DNA of 10,944 bases from Alphaproteobacteria bacterium (GCA_015654715.1 JAATGK010000049.1:1-10944), one strand, 5' to 3'. Shown: positions 1 through 7,044, counted from the first letter of the stretch. Numbers and translations are program-made. The notes: generated by a model from the sequence alone, not told the origin.

Positions 1-303
1 ATGAGGTTCGGGATGTTGAACGACAAGAACGAGCTGGTCGGTATCGCCAACTTCTCGGCCGATCCGAACAAGGAGAAGTCGGAATATGCGGTCCTGATCC
101 GCTCCGACCTCAAGGGTCATGGCCTCGGCACGGCGCTGATGAACCGCATCGTTGATTACGCCAAGTCCTATGGCGTCAAGGAGATCCATGGCGACGTTCT
201 GGTCGAGAACTCGATGATGCTGGCCCTGTGCAAGGACCTCGGCTTCAAGGTTGTGGCGGTTCCGGGTTCGCCCGAACTGGTAGTGACCTCGCTCACGTTC
301 TAG
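1..303 (+). CDS. GNAT acetyltransferase domain, C-terminal end of a larger protein (5' partial)
   Basis: The 100 visible residues form the later part of a GNAT acyl-CoA-dependent N-acetyltransferase fold. A strand around LVGIANF is followed by EYAVLI and then the acetyl-CoA pyrophosphate-binding loop LKGHGLGTALM (about residues 37-47), which fits the R/Q-x-x-G-x-G/A signature. The later strand and helix end in LCKDLGF. A stand-alone GNAT is usually about 150 residues, and the first strands are missing, so the gene almost certainly begins upstream; the ATG at position 1 is probably internal. The wording (SDLKGHGLG, ADPN, GDVLVEN, LCKDLGFKV) resembles the C-terminal GNAT domain of the large acyl-CoA synthetase/acetyltransferase (Pat-like) proteins that acetylate lysines of metabolic enzymes. 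That assignment is inference, because the synthetase part is outside the window. It ends with TAG. Confidence 0.8.
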   Translation: MRFGMLNDKNELVGIANFSADPNKEKSEYAVLIRSDLKGHGLGTALMNRIVDYAKSYGVKEIHGDVLVENSMMLALCKDLGFKVVAVPGSPELVVTSLTF

Positions 304-340
304 TCGGGATTGCTGCGTTTGGGCCCGGGAATCGGGTTGC

Positions 341-384
341 TTTCGCGAAACACTCGATTAACCGCAAATTCCATAAGGGAATTT
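341..384. promoter_or_regulatory. Inverted repeats upstream of the FNR-like gene (candidate operator)
   Basis: The gap after the GNAT gene holds a 10-bp palindrome TTTCGCGAAA (341-350). It also holds a perfect 7-bp inverted repeat, AAATTCC (366-372), ATAAG, GGAATTT (378-384). The area is AT-rich compared with its surroundings. Neither matches the TTGAT-N4-ATCAA FNR box, so autoregulation by the downstream protein is not shown. An operator or promoter role is inferred from position only. Confidence 0.3.
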
Positions 385-477
385 CGGAAAATACATACGG
401 GGGGTGGCCCTTTACAGAGAGCCGCCCCCCGGCGCTATTGTGGGGCCTGCGGCGGTGAAGCACACCCGCCGCTGAAG

Positions 478-1215
478 GTGGCCCGGGTGCAACGCAGACT
501 GGCAGAAAGCATCTTCGATACGCACGGCGAGGCCGCAAGGCCCGCCGTCTGCGAACAGGGTTGCCGCTTCTTCGCCGACACCGGCTGCATCTCCAAAGCC
601 GATATGGATGCGCACGGCGTCACCGTCCATTTCACGCGCAACGAGACGATCTTCGCCAAGGGCGACGAGGCGCGCTACTCCTACCGGGTGGTCGAAGGCG
701 CGGTGCGCCTGTCGCGCATCTTCGCCGATGGCCGCCGCCAGATCGTCAATTTCTTCCTGCCCGACGAGAGCTTCGGCATCGAACTATCGGACGAATATTC
801 CGCCACCGCTGAGGCGGTCGGCGATGTGGTCGCCTTGCGCTGCCCGCGGCTCTGCATCTCCCATCTCACCGAAGGCGATCCCGACATCAGCCAGAAGCGG
901 CTCGCCATGTTCTCGAAGAGCCTCGCCGCCGCCGAGCGCCATGTCGCCATGCTCGGTCACCAAAGCGCCAAAGAGCGGGTCGCCTCTTTCTTCATGGCGC
1001 TCGAAATGGAACGGCGCACCGACAATCAGCACACGCTCGATCTGCCGCTTTCCCGCCAGGACATCGCCGATTATCTCGGCCTCACCATCGAGACCACCTG
1101 CCGGGCGCTGTCGGAGCTGAAGCGCCAGAACATCATCACCACGCCGAGCCGGCGGCGCATCGTCATCCGCGATCTCGCCGGTCTCACTGCCATTGCCGAA
1201 GGCGGCGGGGATTAG
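478..1215 (+). CDS. CRP/FNR-family transcriptional regulator, FNR-like with cysteine cluster
   Basis: With the GTG at 478 as start the protein has 245 residues, normal for the CRP/FNR superfamily. The N-terminus carries C25, C29 and C37 (CX3CX7C). A cyclic-nucleotide-binding-type beta-roll follows, roughly residues 45-130, with C122 and C126 in VALRCPRLC, where FNR has its fourth cluster ligand. A dimerisation helix leads to a winged helix-turn-helix (DIADYLGLTIETTCRAL, about 193-211). Recognition-helix residues E205 and R209 have the E-x3-R spacing of FNR, whose target is TTGAT-N4-ATCAA. This suggests an oxygen-sensing [4Fe-4S] regulator, though the CX3CX7C spacing differs from the usual CX2CX7C of FnrL/FnrN. 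The frame stays open upstream to 304; the start is chosen by family length, no good Shine-Dalgarno is visible, and GTG 487 is an alternative. A GC-rich 7-bp hairpin (449-455/466-472) sits just before the start. It ends with TAG. Confidence 0.85.
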   Translation: MARVQRRLAESIFDTHGEAARPAVCEQGCRFFADTGCISKADMDAHGVTVHFTRNETIFAKGDEARYSYRVVEGAVRLSRIFADGRRQIVNFFLPDESFGIELSDEYSATAEAVGDVVALRCPRLCISHLTEGDPDISQKRLAMFSKSLAAAERHVAMLGHQSAKERVASFFMALEMERRTDNQHTLDLPLSRQDIADYLGLTIETTCRALSELKRQNIITTPSRRRIVIRDLAGLTAIAEGGGD

Positions 1216-1218
1216 CAA

Positions 1219-1361
1219 GGTTGTCATCCCGGGTGTGCTGCAAAGGCGTTGCCGTCTGTTCGATTGGCGCGACCCGGGATTCATTCTGAAATCTGGATCG
1301 TAGTTGGGTGGGTCTCGGCGCTCCTCGCTTTGCTCAGAGCACTTCGCCCGGGATGACAACC
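1219..1361. repeat. 143-bp palindromic intergenic element with perfect 15-bp inverted ends
   Basis: GGTTGTCATCCCGGG (1219-1233) is the exact reverse complement of CCCGGGATGACAACC (1347-1361). A second CCCGGGAT-type core lies inside (around 1272-1279). The ends resemble the GTCATCCCGGG...CCCGGGATGAC palindromes that are abundant between genes in many alphaproteobacteria. No coding sequence lies inside. It fills most of the gap between the FNR-like gene (whose stop is 3 bp away) and usp, and could fold as a long hairpin in the transcript and act as terminator. It could be a MITE or a REP/BIME-like unit; mobility is not shown. Confidence 0.7.
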
Positions 1362-1383
1362 GGTGCCCGAATGCACGCTCATT

Positions 1384-1397
1384 TTGACAACTCTCAA
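1384..1397. promoter_or_regulatory. FNR/FixK-like box upstream of usp
   Basis: TTGAC-AACT-CTCAA keeps the TTGA-N6-TCAA core of the FNR/FixK consensus TTGAT-N4-ATCAA and matches 8 of its 10 fixed bases. Its centre is about 63 bp before the usp ATG, which would put a class II start site near 1432. No convincing -10 sequence was identified. The adjacent upstream gene encodes an FNR-like protein with a matching recognition helix, which makes the site more credible. Binding is inferred. Confidence 0.4.
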
Positions 1398-1453
1398 TGC
1401 CAAAACCGCACCGTTGGGGTCTTTTCAGGACAAACGGGGGTTGGAGGGAAGCC

Positions 1454-2317
1454 ATGGCGTTCGTCAAGATTTTGGTGCCGGTTGCCGGCATCGCCCGCGA
1501 TCGATTCGCACTAGCTACGGCTTTTGCCGCCGCGGCACCGTTCAACGCCCATGTGGTGGCGATGTTCGTGCATGCCGATCCGCGCGAGAACGTGCCTTAT
1601 GGCGAGATGCCGCTGTCGCCCGACATCGTTCAGGATCTGATCGACACCGCCGCCGACCTCGAAAAGGCCTCAAGCAAGGCGGCGCGCTCGACCCTCGCGT
1701 CGATGGCGGCCGAAGCCGGTCTTCGCATCGTTGCAAAGCCCGAACGCGCCGATACGGTGACGATTTCCTACGAGGAAATCCGCGAGCACCTGCCGCGCGC
1801 GCTCGACAAGGCGGCCCGGCTTTGCGACCTCGTCGTCTTCCCGCCGATCCGCGAGACCGACGAAGCCGAGGTTCAGGACGCTTTTGTCCGTACGCTGACG
1901 AAAATCGGCCGCCCGGTGCTGCTTTCGGCCGAACACATGCCCGAAACGGTGGGTGAGCGCGTCGCCATCGGCTGGGACGGCTCGATCGTGTCGGCCCACG
2001 CTTTGACTGCGGCGCTGCCGTTCCTGACCCGCGCCGATCGCATCGAGATTCTCACCGTTCAGAACGGGATACTGCCGGGCAATGGTTCCGACGTGGCGGC
2101 CTATCTCGCCTTGCACGGGCTCAAATGCGAGACCCGCATCCTGCCGCGCGGCGGTTCCTCGACCGCCGAGGTCCTGCTCGATACCGCCGCCAATCAGGGC
2201 TTTGACCTGCTCGTTGCCGGCGGCTACGGCCACAGCCAGATCGTCGAATCGATTTTCGGCGGCGTCACCCACCACATCGTTTCGCACCCGATGATTCCGG
2301 TGCTGATGATGCACTGA
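1454..2317 (+). CDS. Universal stress protein (UspA family, two-domain length)
   Basis: The protein has 287 residues from ATG 1454, which is preceded by a good Shine-Dalgarno (GGAGG, 1443-1447). It has the length of a tandem Usp protein. The N-terminal half opens with a Usp-type strand (KILVPVAG, residues 5-12) but lacks a clear nucleotide-binding loop. The C-terminal half starts near GWDGS (173-177) and ends with the Usp ATP-binding signature G-x2-G-x9-G around 256-272 (GGYGHS...FGGVTHH), with Gly where many families have Ser. The family is cytoplasmic, binds nucleotides and supports survival under starvation, oxygen limitation or other stress; the partner here is unknown. In several alphaproteobacteria usp genes belong to FNR/FixK regulons, which fits the FNR-like box upstream and the FNR-like gene just before. 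It stands alone as a transcription unit and ends with TGA. A weak GC hairpin (GCCC at 2326-2329, GGGC at 2334-2337) follows. Confidence 0.88.
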   Translation: MAFVKILVPVAGIARDRFALATAFAAAAPFNAHVVAMFVHADPRENVPYGEMPLSPDIVQDLIDTAADLEKASSKAARSTLASMAAEAGLRIVAKPERADTVTISYEEIREHLPRALDKAARLCDLVVFPPIRETDEAEVQDAFVRTLTKIGRPVLLSAEHMPETVGERVAIGWDGSIVSAHALTAALPFLTRADRIEILTVQNGILPGNGSDVAAYLALHGLKCETRILPRGGSSTAEVLLDTAANQGFDLLVAGGYGHSQIVESIFGGVTHHIVSHPMIPVLMMH

Positions 2318-2524
2318 AGTTTTCTGCCCCCACGGGCGAAAAGGTCTCGTCATTTGGCATGCAGACCGTGGGGGACGTGTCCGGTGGTGCGCAGCGAAGA
2401 CGGACGAAGGGGGCTCGCGAAGCTTCGGCCCTCTGCCCCGAATAGACCGCAAATGCGCCACGTGCTGCCATTTGTGCGATCCTGAGAGAGATGCTGGCCA
2501 CGATCCGCTTCGGAGGCTCGGCAT
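2318..2524. other. Gap between usp and the oxidoreductase gene, no gene seen
   Basis: No open frame here has family-like sequence or codon use. The stretch holds a short palindrome CGAAGCTTCG inside a GC-rich imperfect stem (about 2410-2435). It lies between the ends of two convergent genes and precedes the 2525-2550 palindrome. Confidence 0.5.
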
Positions 2525-2550
2525 GGTGCAAAATTTGAGAATTTTGCACC
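2525..2550. repeat. 26-bp palindrome, copy 1 (3' side of the oxidoreductase gene)
   Basis: GGTGCAAAATT (2525-2535), loop TGAG, then the exact reverse complement AATTTTGCACC (2540-2550). It lies about 27 bp beyond the stop codon of the minus-strand oxidoreductase gene, so it could form an 11-bp hairpin in that transcript; no U-tract follows. A diverged copy sits upstream of the same gene at 3577-3602. Confidence 0.75.
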
Positions 2551-2577
2551 GTCGGCTTTGACTTGCCGCAATGTATT

Positions 2578-3486
2578 TCACCATGTCAGATCGGCGTTTT
2601 CCGCTATGCTCAAGGCCAACACGGTAGCATCCGCGTTGCCACGCCCCTTCGCCAAGGCCAAGCGGTATCGCTCGCATAGGAGTTCGAGCGTGGGCATGGG
2701 TGTCCCGCTCTGCCCGGCGACATCGTGCGCCAGCAACATATCCTTTAGGCACAGCTGCGCCGTGAAATCGGCGCGCTCAAAATTCGCGTCTATGATCCGG
2801 CGAGAAAAGGCCCGGTATACCGGCACGTTGAACAGCGTCTGCGTCAGCATACCGAGAAGAGCTGCACGGGAAACACCATTCTTCTCGCCTAAGGCAGATG
2901 CCTCGGCAATTGCCTCAAGGGCCGCGTAGGCAACAAAATTCCCCGCCAGCTTCACGACGTTTGCCGCCTCAGGCTGTTCGCCTAAGTCATGCACACCCTG
3001 ACCGATGGCGTCGAGGATGGGCCGTACCCGGCGCTTTGCCTCGGTCGGGCCGGCCACGCAGACCCAGAGCATTTTTGCGGCGGCGGCTTCTGGCCGGCCG
3101 AACACGGGCGCAGCGACGTACGCCGTTCCGTAGCGCGCATGCATCGCCGCGAGTTGTGCCGAAGTGGCCGGCTTAACGGTGCTCATCGAAATATGCACGC
3201 CGTCCTCTCCGAGACGTTCGGCAAACCCATCGGTGCTAACCGCTTTCAATGCGGCGTCGTCCGAGACCATGGAGAGGACAATCCCGCCGCGCGAAACAAC
3301 GTCTTCGGGTTCCGACGCTTGCTCGGCGCCCATTTCCAGCAATGGGGCTGCCTTCCCCTGCGTGCGGTTGTAGACCCGCAACGCGAAGCCCGATGCGAGC
3401 AAATTCTTGGCGATCGGCAAGCCCATCTGGCCAAGGCCGATAAATCCAACCGTTGCTATTTTTTCCCGTGCCGGGGTCATGCCCAT
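2578..3486 (-). CDS. NAD(P)-dependent oxidoreductase, 3-hydroxyisobutyrate dehydrogenase / beta-hydroxyacid dehydrogenase family
   Basis: The protein has 302 residues, the usual length for the family. An N-terminal Rossmann domain opens with the dinucleotide loop GLGQMG (17-22). VYNRT (38-42) follows, where an Arg after the second strand usually favours NADP(H). HISMSTVKP (98-106) sits at the family's D-x-S-T-x-x-P site, and APVFGR (126-131) replaces the more common APVSGG substrate loop. The catalytic Lys is K179 in NVVKLAGNF, with N183 four residues later. The all-helical C-terminal domain extends to residue 302. It should reduce or oxidise a small beta-hydroxyacid or semialdehyde in the cytoplasm; the altered substrate loop makes the substrate uncertain (glyoxylate or succinic semialdehyde reductase-like is possible). 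The ATG at 3486 has GAAGGG 9 bases upstream; ATG 3480 is an alternative. It is a single-gene unit on the opposite strand to its neighbours, flanked by paired palindromes, and reads as somewhat less GC-rich than them. It ends with TGA. Confidence 0.88.
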   Translation of the reverse strand: MGMTPAREKIATVGFIGLGQMGLPIAKNLLASGFALRVYNRTQGKAAPLLEMGAEQASEPEDVVSRGGIVLSMVSDDAALKAVSTDGFAERLGEDGVHISMSTVKPATSAQLAAMHARYGTAYVAAPVFGRPEAAAAKMLWVCVAGPTEAKRRVRPILDAIGQGVHDLGEQPEAANVVKLAGNFVAYAALEAIAEASALGEKNGVSRAALLGMLTQTLFNVPVYRAFSRRIIDANFERADFTAQLCLKDMLLAHDVAGQSGTPMPTLELLCERYRLALAKGRGNADATVLALSIAENADLTW

Positions 3487-3504
3487 GGTGATGAGCCCTT
3501 CAAG

Positions 3505-3517
3505 ATATCTAAGATAT
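3505..3517. promoter_or_regulatory. Inverted repeat just upstream of the oxidoreductase start
   Basis: ATATCT-A-AGATAT is a perfect 13-bp palindrome about 19 bp before the minus-strand ATG at 3486, in an AT-rich patch where the promoter or leader of that gene should lie. It is a candidate operator by position; no regulator gene lies beside it. Confidence 0.3.
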
Positions 3518-3576
3518 GGTCTGTCGATAGTGCAGCACGACGTGAATGCCGTCAGTGTGTCAATCCAGCGTAGGTA

Positions 3577-3602
3577 AGCGCAAAATTCAAGAATTCTGCA
3601 CC
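3577..3602. repeat. 26-bp palindrome, copy 2 (5' side of the oxidoreductase gene)
   Basis: Aligned without gaps to 2525-2550 it agrees at 21 of 26 positions (core GCAAAATT...GAATTCTGCACC), and it is imperfectly palindromic itself. A separate hairpin, GACTGG-AAAA-CCAGTC (3613-3628), follows 10 bp later. Together with copy 1 it brackets the oxidoreductase gene. Confidence 0.65.
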
Positions 3603-3984
3603 GCGAAACGGTGACTGGAAAACCAGTCCCTTAGCGTGTGCAGAAATCCGGTGCGAATGTCTGCTTGGGCGTGGTCCCTGGCGGCACGATCATGAGGCGC
3701 CTTCCGGCGATTCTGGTCGTTAATGCTTCGAAATATCCAGCTCCGTCCCCCGTCCGGAAGGGCACGCCGTCGCATCGGAAAGCGGCATTCGCAATCGCCC
3801 GTCGCCCCCGCTTCGGCTGGTTGCCGCACCGGCTTGAAGAAGCACCGGATCGTCCCCACATCTTGCAGGCTGTTTGACTGAGTCGAAGAACCTAAATCCG
3901 AGACGCGGTCGCGTTTGCGCGTATCGCGCGGCTGCGGCGGCGGTGCGCCCTCAATCCGACTCCGAGTGCCCGCTTTTGTCCGGG

Positions 3985-4005
3985 TCCTCCCCCTCCCTCC
4001 CCCCC
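3985..4005 (-). other. Homopyrimidine tract; potential G-quadruplex on the minus strand
   Basis: A 21-base pure pyrimidine run has C-runs of five (3989-3993), three (3995-3997) and seven (3999-4005). Read on the minus strand, the run of seven G can be split into two G3 tracts. That gives four G3 tracts with one-base loops, a canonical quadruplex pattern. It lies about 210 bp before the ppc ATG. Function is not shown. Confidence 0.4.
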
Positions 4006-4213
4006 ATTTTCACGAAATCCTGAAAACAATTCTCCAGATCGTGGGGCAGGGGCGGCTTTATCCCTAGCCCTGGCGGTGGCAGGTCGGCTTTGCCCGCCCT
4101 CGGCCGGAGAAAAAAGGGTACCGGGTTCGTTTTTTGTTGCGTTGCGGGAGGGTGACGGGCTTTGTTCCTATTCTAAGGTCCACTCCCGCCCGTCTACCGA
4201 GTCCCGCCCCGCC

Positions 4214-6904
4214 ATGCCCCCCAGCCTGCAGCTCGACAGCCACCAAACCATCCGCCTTCTCGGGCGGCTTTTAGGCATCGTTATCAAGGAACAGTACGGC
4301 ACCGGCGAAGCCGAGCTGAAGCGTGGCCAGCATGACCTCGATCTGGTCGAGCAGATCCGCCGCCAATCGGTCGGCGAGCACAGGAGCGGCGTCGGCGAGG
4401 TTCCGCTCGACCGCAGCCTGTTCGAGCTCGATCCGCGTGAAGTGGCGCTGTTGATCCGCGCCTTCGCGATCTTTTCCCAACTCGCCAATATCGCCGACGA
4501 CCACTGGATCCGGTCGGAAAAAGGCCCTGGCGCCTTGCAGCAGCTCGAACACCACATGCGGGTCAGCTCCAAGCAGGCGAACACCTATCTTTCCCAGGCC
4601 CTGATCTCACCGGTGATCACCGCCCACCCGACCGAAGTGCGGCGCAAATCGATCCTCGATCGCGAGGCCGACATCGCCCACCTGCTCGAGCGGCTTGACG
4701 ATGCCAATCTGCACGAAGGCGAAGACGTCGAGATCGAGGCCGAGCTCAAGCGCGATATCCGCACCTTGTGGCAGACGCGCATGTTCCGCGCCGTGCGCAT
4801 TCACGTCACCGACGAGATCGAGAACGCCATCGCGGTGTTTGCCCGCACCTTTGTGACGCAACTTCCCCTGGTCAAGCGCCGGATCGCCAAGCTCTATGGG
4901 CTCACGGGGCCGGTGGTGCCGTATATGCGGCCCGGCTCCTGGGTCGGCGGCGACCGCGACGGCAATCCCTACGTCACCGCGCAGACGCTCGATTATGCCG
5001 TGCGCCGCCAAGCCGAGGTGATGCTCGATCACTATCTCAGTGAAGTGAACACGCTTGGCAGCGAGCTATCGCTGTCGGAGGAATTTGCCGGCACCAGTGT
5101 GGCGCTCAAAGCTTTGGCTGCCGCCCCGGAATACGTCTCGCGCCAGCAGGTCGACGAACCATACCGCCGGGCGCTGGTCACGTGCTATTCGCGGCTGGCC
5201 GCCACGCGCAAGGCACTGTGCGGCCGCGGTCCGACACTGGCGTCGCGCTGGGAGGCAGAGCCTTACGAGAAACCTGAGGAATTCGCTGCCGATCTCGACG
5301 TCATCGTCGATTCGCTTAAGGAAAACGGCGACGACGATCTCATCGACGGCCGTCTCCATACGCTGCAAGAAGCGGTCGGGGCCTTCGGCTTCCACCTCGC
5401 TACCATGGATTTGCGCCAGAATTCGGCGGTGCACGAACGCGTGGTCGACGAACTTCTCACCAGCGCCGGTGTGGTGCCGTCCTATAGCGCGCTTGGCGAG
5501 AAAGAGCGCGTCGCGCTCCTGCTCAAGGAGTTGTCGGGGCCGCGGCTGCTGCGCTCGCCGTATCGGACCTATTCGGAGGAAACCTCCAGCGAACTTGAAA
5601 TCGGCGACAAAGCGGCCGATCTGCGCCGCCGGTTCGGCGACGGGGCCATCACCAATTACGTCATCTCGCACACCGAGAGCATTTCCGATTTTCTCGAAAC
5701 CGCGATCGTGATGAAAGAGACGGGCCTGTTCACGCCGGGCGAACGCCCCAGCGCGGCGTTGCGCATCGTCCCGTTGTTCGAGACCGTGCGCGACCTTCGT
5801 GCCAGCGACGACATCATGCGCGCCCGGCTCGACATGCCGTTCGTGCGCGCGCTGCTCGACGGACAGGGCGCCATTCAGGAAGCGATGATCGGCTATTCCG
5901 ATTCCAACAAGGACGGCGGCTATCTCACCTCGAACTGGGAAATCCGCACGTCCATCGCGCGGCTGACCTATCTCGCCGCCGCCCGCGGCATCAAGATGCG
6001 TTTCTTCCATGGCCGCGGCGGTGCGGTGGGCCGCGGTGGCGGCTCCAGCTTCGATGCCATCCGGGCGCTGCCCTGCAATGCGTCGGCCTCAGGTATCCGC
6101 ATCACCGAACAGGGCGAAGTGGTGGCGTCAAAATACGGCGACCCGGAACTCGGCCGCCGCAACCTCGAGACCATCATCGTCGCGGCGATGTTGTCGGAGC
6201 TCAATCACGACACCGATGCCGCCGACGGCGAGGCCGGAATCCTCTTGTCGATGATGAGCGATGTGGCGTTCAAGTCCTATCGCGCCTTGGTCTACGACAC
6301 GCCCGGCTTCGCCACCTAGTTCCGCGAGTCGACGCCGTTACCGGAAATCTCCGATCTCAAGATCGGCTCGCGCCCGGCTTCGCGCACCGCGTCCGAGCGG
6401 ATCGAGGATCTGCGCGCCATCCCGTGGGTATTCTCGTGGAGCCAAGCGCGCGTGATGCTGCCCGGCTGGTACGGCTTCGGTACCGCCGTCGGCGAAATGG
6501 GCATCGAACATTTGCGGCCGCTGTACAAGACGTCGCCGTTCTTCCGCACCACCGTCTCCAACATGGAAATGGTGCTGGCGAAGTCGTCGCTGGCGATCGC
6601 GCGGCGGTATTCCGAACTGGTCGAAGACAAAGACCTGGCGGGCGCCATCTTCGCGAACATCGAGAAGGAATGGCACGCCACCGTCGAGGCGATCCTGGCG
6701 CTGACCGAACAACGGGCTCTGCTCGAGCGTAGCCCGAAGCTGATGTCGTCGATCCGGCTGCGGTTGCCGTACATCGACGCCCTCAACCATCTCCAGGTCG
6801 ACCTGCTGCGCCGCCGCAGAGCCGGTGACGACAGTGAAGGCACGAGCCGTGCCATTCACATGTCGATCAACGGTATATCCGCGGGGCTGCGCAACTCAGG
6901 TTAA
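4214..6904 (+). pseudogene. ppc: Phosphoenolpyruvate carboxylase interrupted by one in-frame TAG
   Basis: Phosphoenolpyruvate carboxylase adds bicarbonate to PEP to give oxaloacetate, refilling the TCA cycle in the cytoplasm. From ATG 4214 the frame covers 896 codons, close to the 883 residues of E. coli PEPC. This start puts the catalytic histidine of TAHPTEVRRKS at residue 138, its E. coli number. GGDRDGN (245-251), IGYSDSNKDGG, the catalytic loop HGRGGAVGRGGG (599-610) and TEQGEVVASKYG follow. Codon 702 (6317-6319) is TAG, inside PGFAT-stop-FREST, where relatives usually have an aromatic residue before the Phe. Beyond it the same frame continues with GSRPASR (718-724), AIPWVFSW and the family's C-terminal RNSG (893-896), without frameshift. 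The truncated product (4214-6319, 701 residues) would lack about 194 residues including the C-terminal aspartate-site Asn, so it should be inactive. The frame is open to GTG 4076, but that extension is not family-like. No clear Shine-Dalgarno precedes ATG 4214. Confidence 0.9.
6317..6319 (+). other. In-frame amber codon within ppc
   Basis: TAG is the only interruption of the ppc frame between 4214 and the terminal TAA at 6902-6904. A single base change from TAC/TAT (Tyr) or TGG (Trp) would produce it. Conserved PEPC sequence flanks it on both sides in the same frame. Confidence 0.9.
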
Positions 6905-6905
6905 A

Positions 6906-6985
6906 GCGTTTTAAGGAAAGCTGGGAACCGGTTTTCCGCCTGAAAACGTTTTCAGGAAAAGTGAAAACCGGGTTCCGCTCGAAAC
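6906..6985. repeat. Two tandem copies of a rhizobial-type (RIME-like) intergenic repeat
   Basis: Unit one (6906-6945) and unit two (6946-6985) share a 40-bp layout: CGTTTT-AGGAAA-TG-AACCGG-TTCCG-GAAA, with roughly three quarters of positions matching. At the junction is a perfect 18-bp palindrome CCTGAAAACGTTTTCAGG (6939-6956). Outer arms GGAACC/GGTTCC (6924-6929/6971-6976) and GGTTTTC/GAAAACC (6930-6936/6963-6969) extend it into a long hairpin. The motif resembles intergenic mosaic elements widespread in Rhizobiales. It starts 2 bp after the ppc stop and may terminate transcription between the convergent ppc and XRE genes. Confidence 0.7.
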
Positions 6986-6998
6986 CGCGACAGATACA

Positions 6999-7044
6999 GA
7001 TTCCAGAGCGTTTCATCGTTTTCATGAAACGGTGAAATATTCTA
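6999..7044. repeat. Palindromic GTTTCA/TGAAAC intergenic repeat
   Basis: Sequence from CAGAGCGTTTCATCG to ATGAAACGGTGAAAT is an imperfect palindrome (TTTCA arms near 7010-7014 against TGAAA arms near 7024-7028 and 7033-7037). It is of the AGAGCGTTTCA...TGAAA...TCTA type common between rhizobial genes. Its right edge overlaps the stop codon of the XRE gene (7042-7044), so the element seems to supply that stop. Confidence 0.5.

Larger units (their letters stand above)
3487..4213. other. 727-bp gap between the oxidoreductase gene and ppc, no gene seen
   Basis: Small open frames occur on both strands around 3587-3877, but none has recognisable family sequence and they overlap one another, so none is called. 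The stretch contains the 3505-3517 palindrome, repeat copy 2, a 6-bp hairpin (3613-3628) and a C-rich tract (3985-4005). The ppc promoter should lie in the last 200 bp, but I could not pick convincing -35/-10 boxes. No tRNA-like or riboswitch-like structure was recognised. Confidence 0.5.

Noticed and set aside
1..1215. GNAT and FNR-like genes as one protein joined by readthrough of TAG at 301-303
   Set aside because: They share a frame with only this TAG between, but the GNAT domain is complete at its end and 304-477 is not protein-like (inverted repeats, promoter-like); the shared frame is probably chance.
784..1545. 253-residue open frame on the minus strand
   Set aside because: It runs opposite the FNR-like gene and across the 143-bp repeat; no family-like sequence, explained by GC-rich codon bias.
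1670..2752. 360-residue open frame on the minus strand
   Set aside because: It lies mostly opposite the usp gene and is rich in Arg, Gly and His without domain motifs; its start lies inside the oxidoreductase gene.
3587..3877. Small overlapping open frames on both strands
   Set aside because: No recognisable family and no convincing ribosome binding site; the segment could be gene remains but the sequence does not show which.
4076..4213. GTG 4076 as the start of ppc
   Set aside because: The 46 extra residues are not PEPC-like, and ATG 4214 gives the E. coli residue number 138 for the catalytic histidine.
5066..6010. 314-residue open frame antisense to ppc
   Set aside because: Mirror of the conserved ppc coding strand; no motifs.
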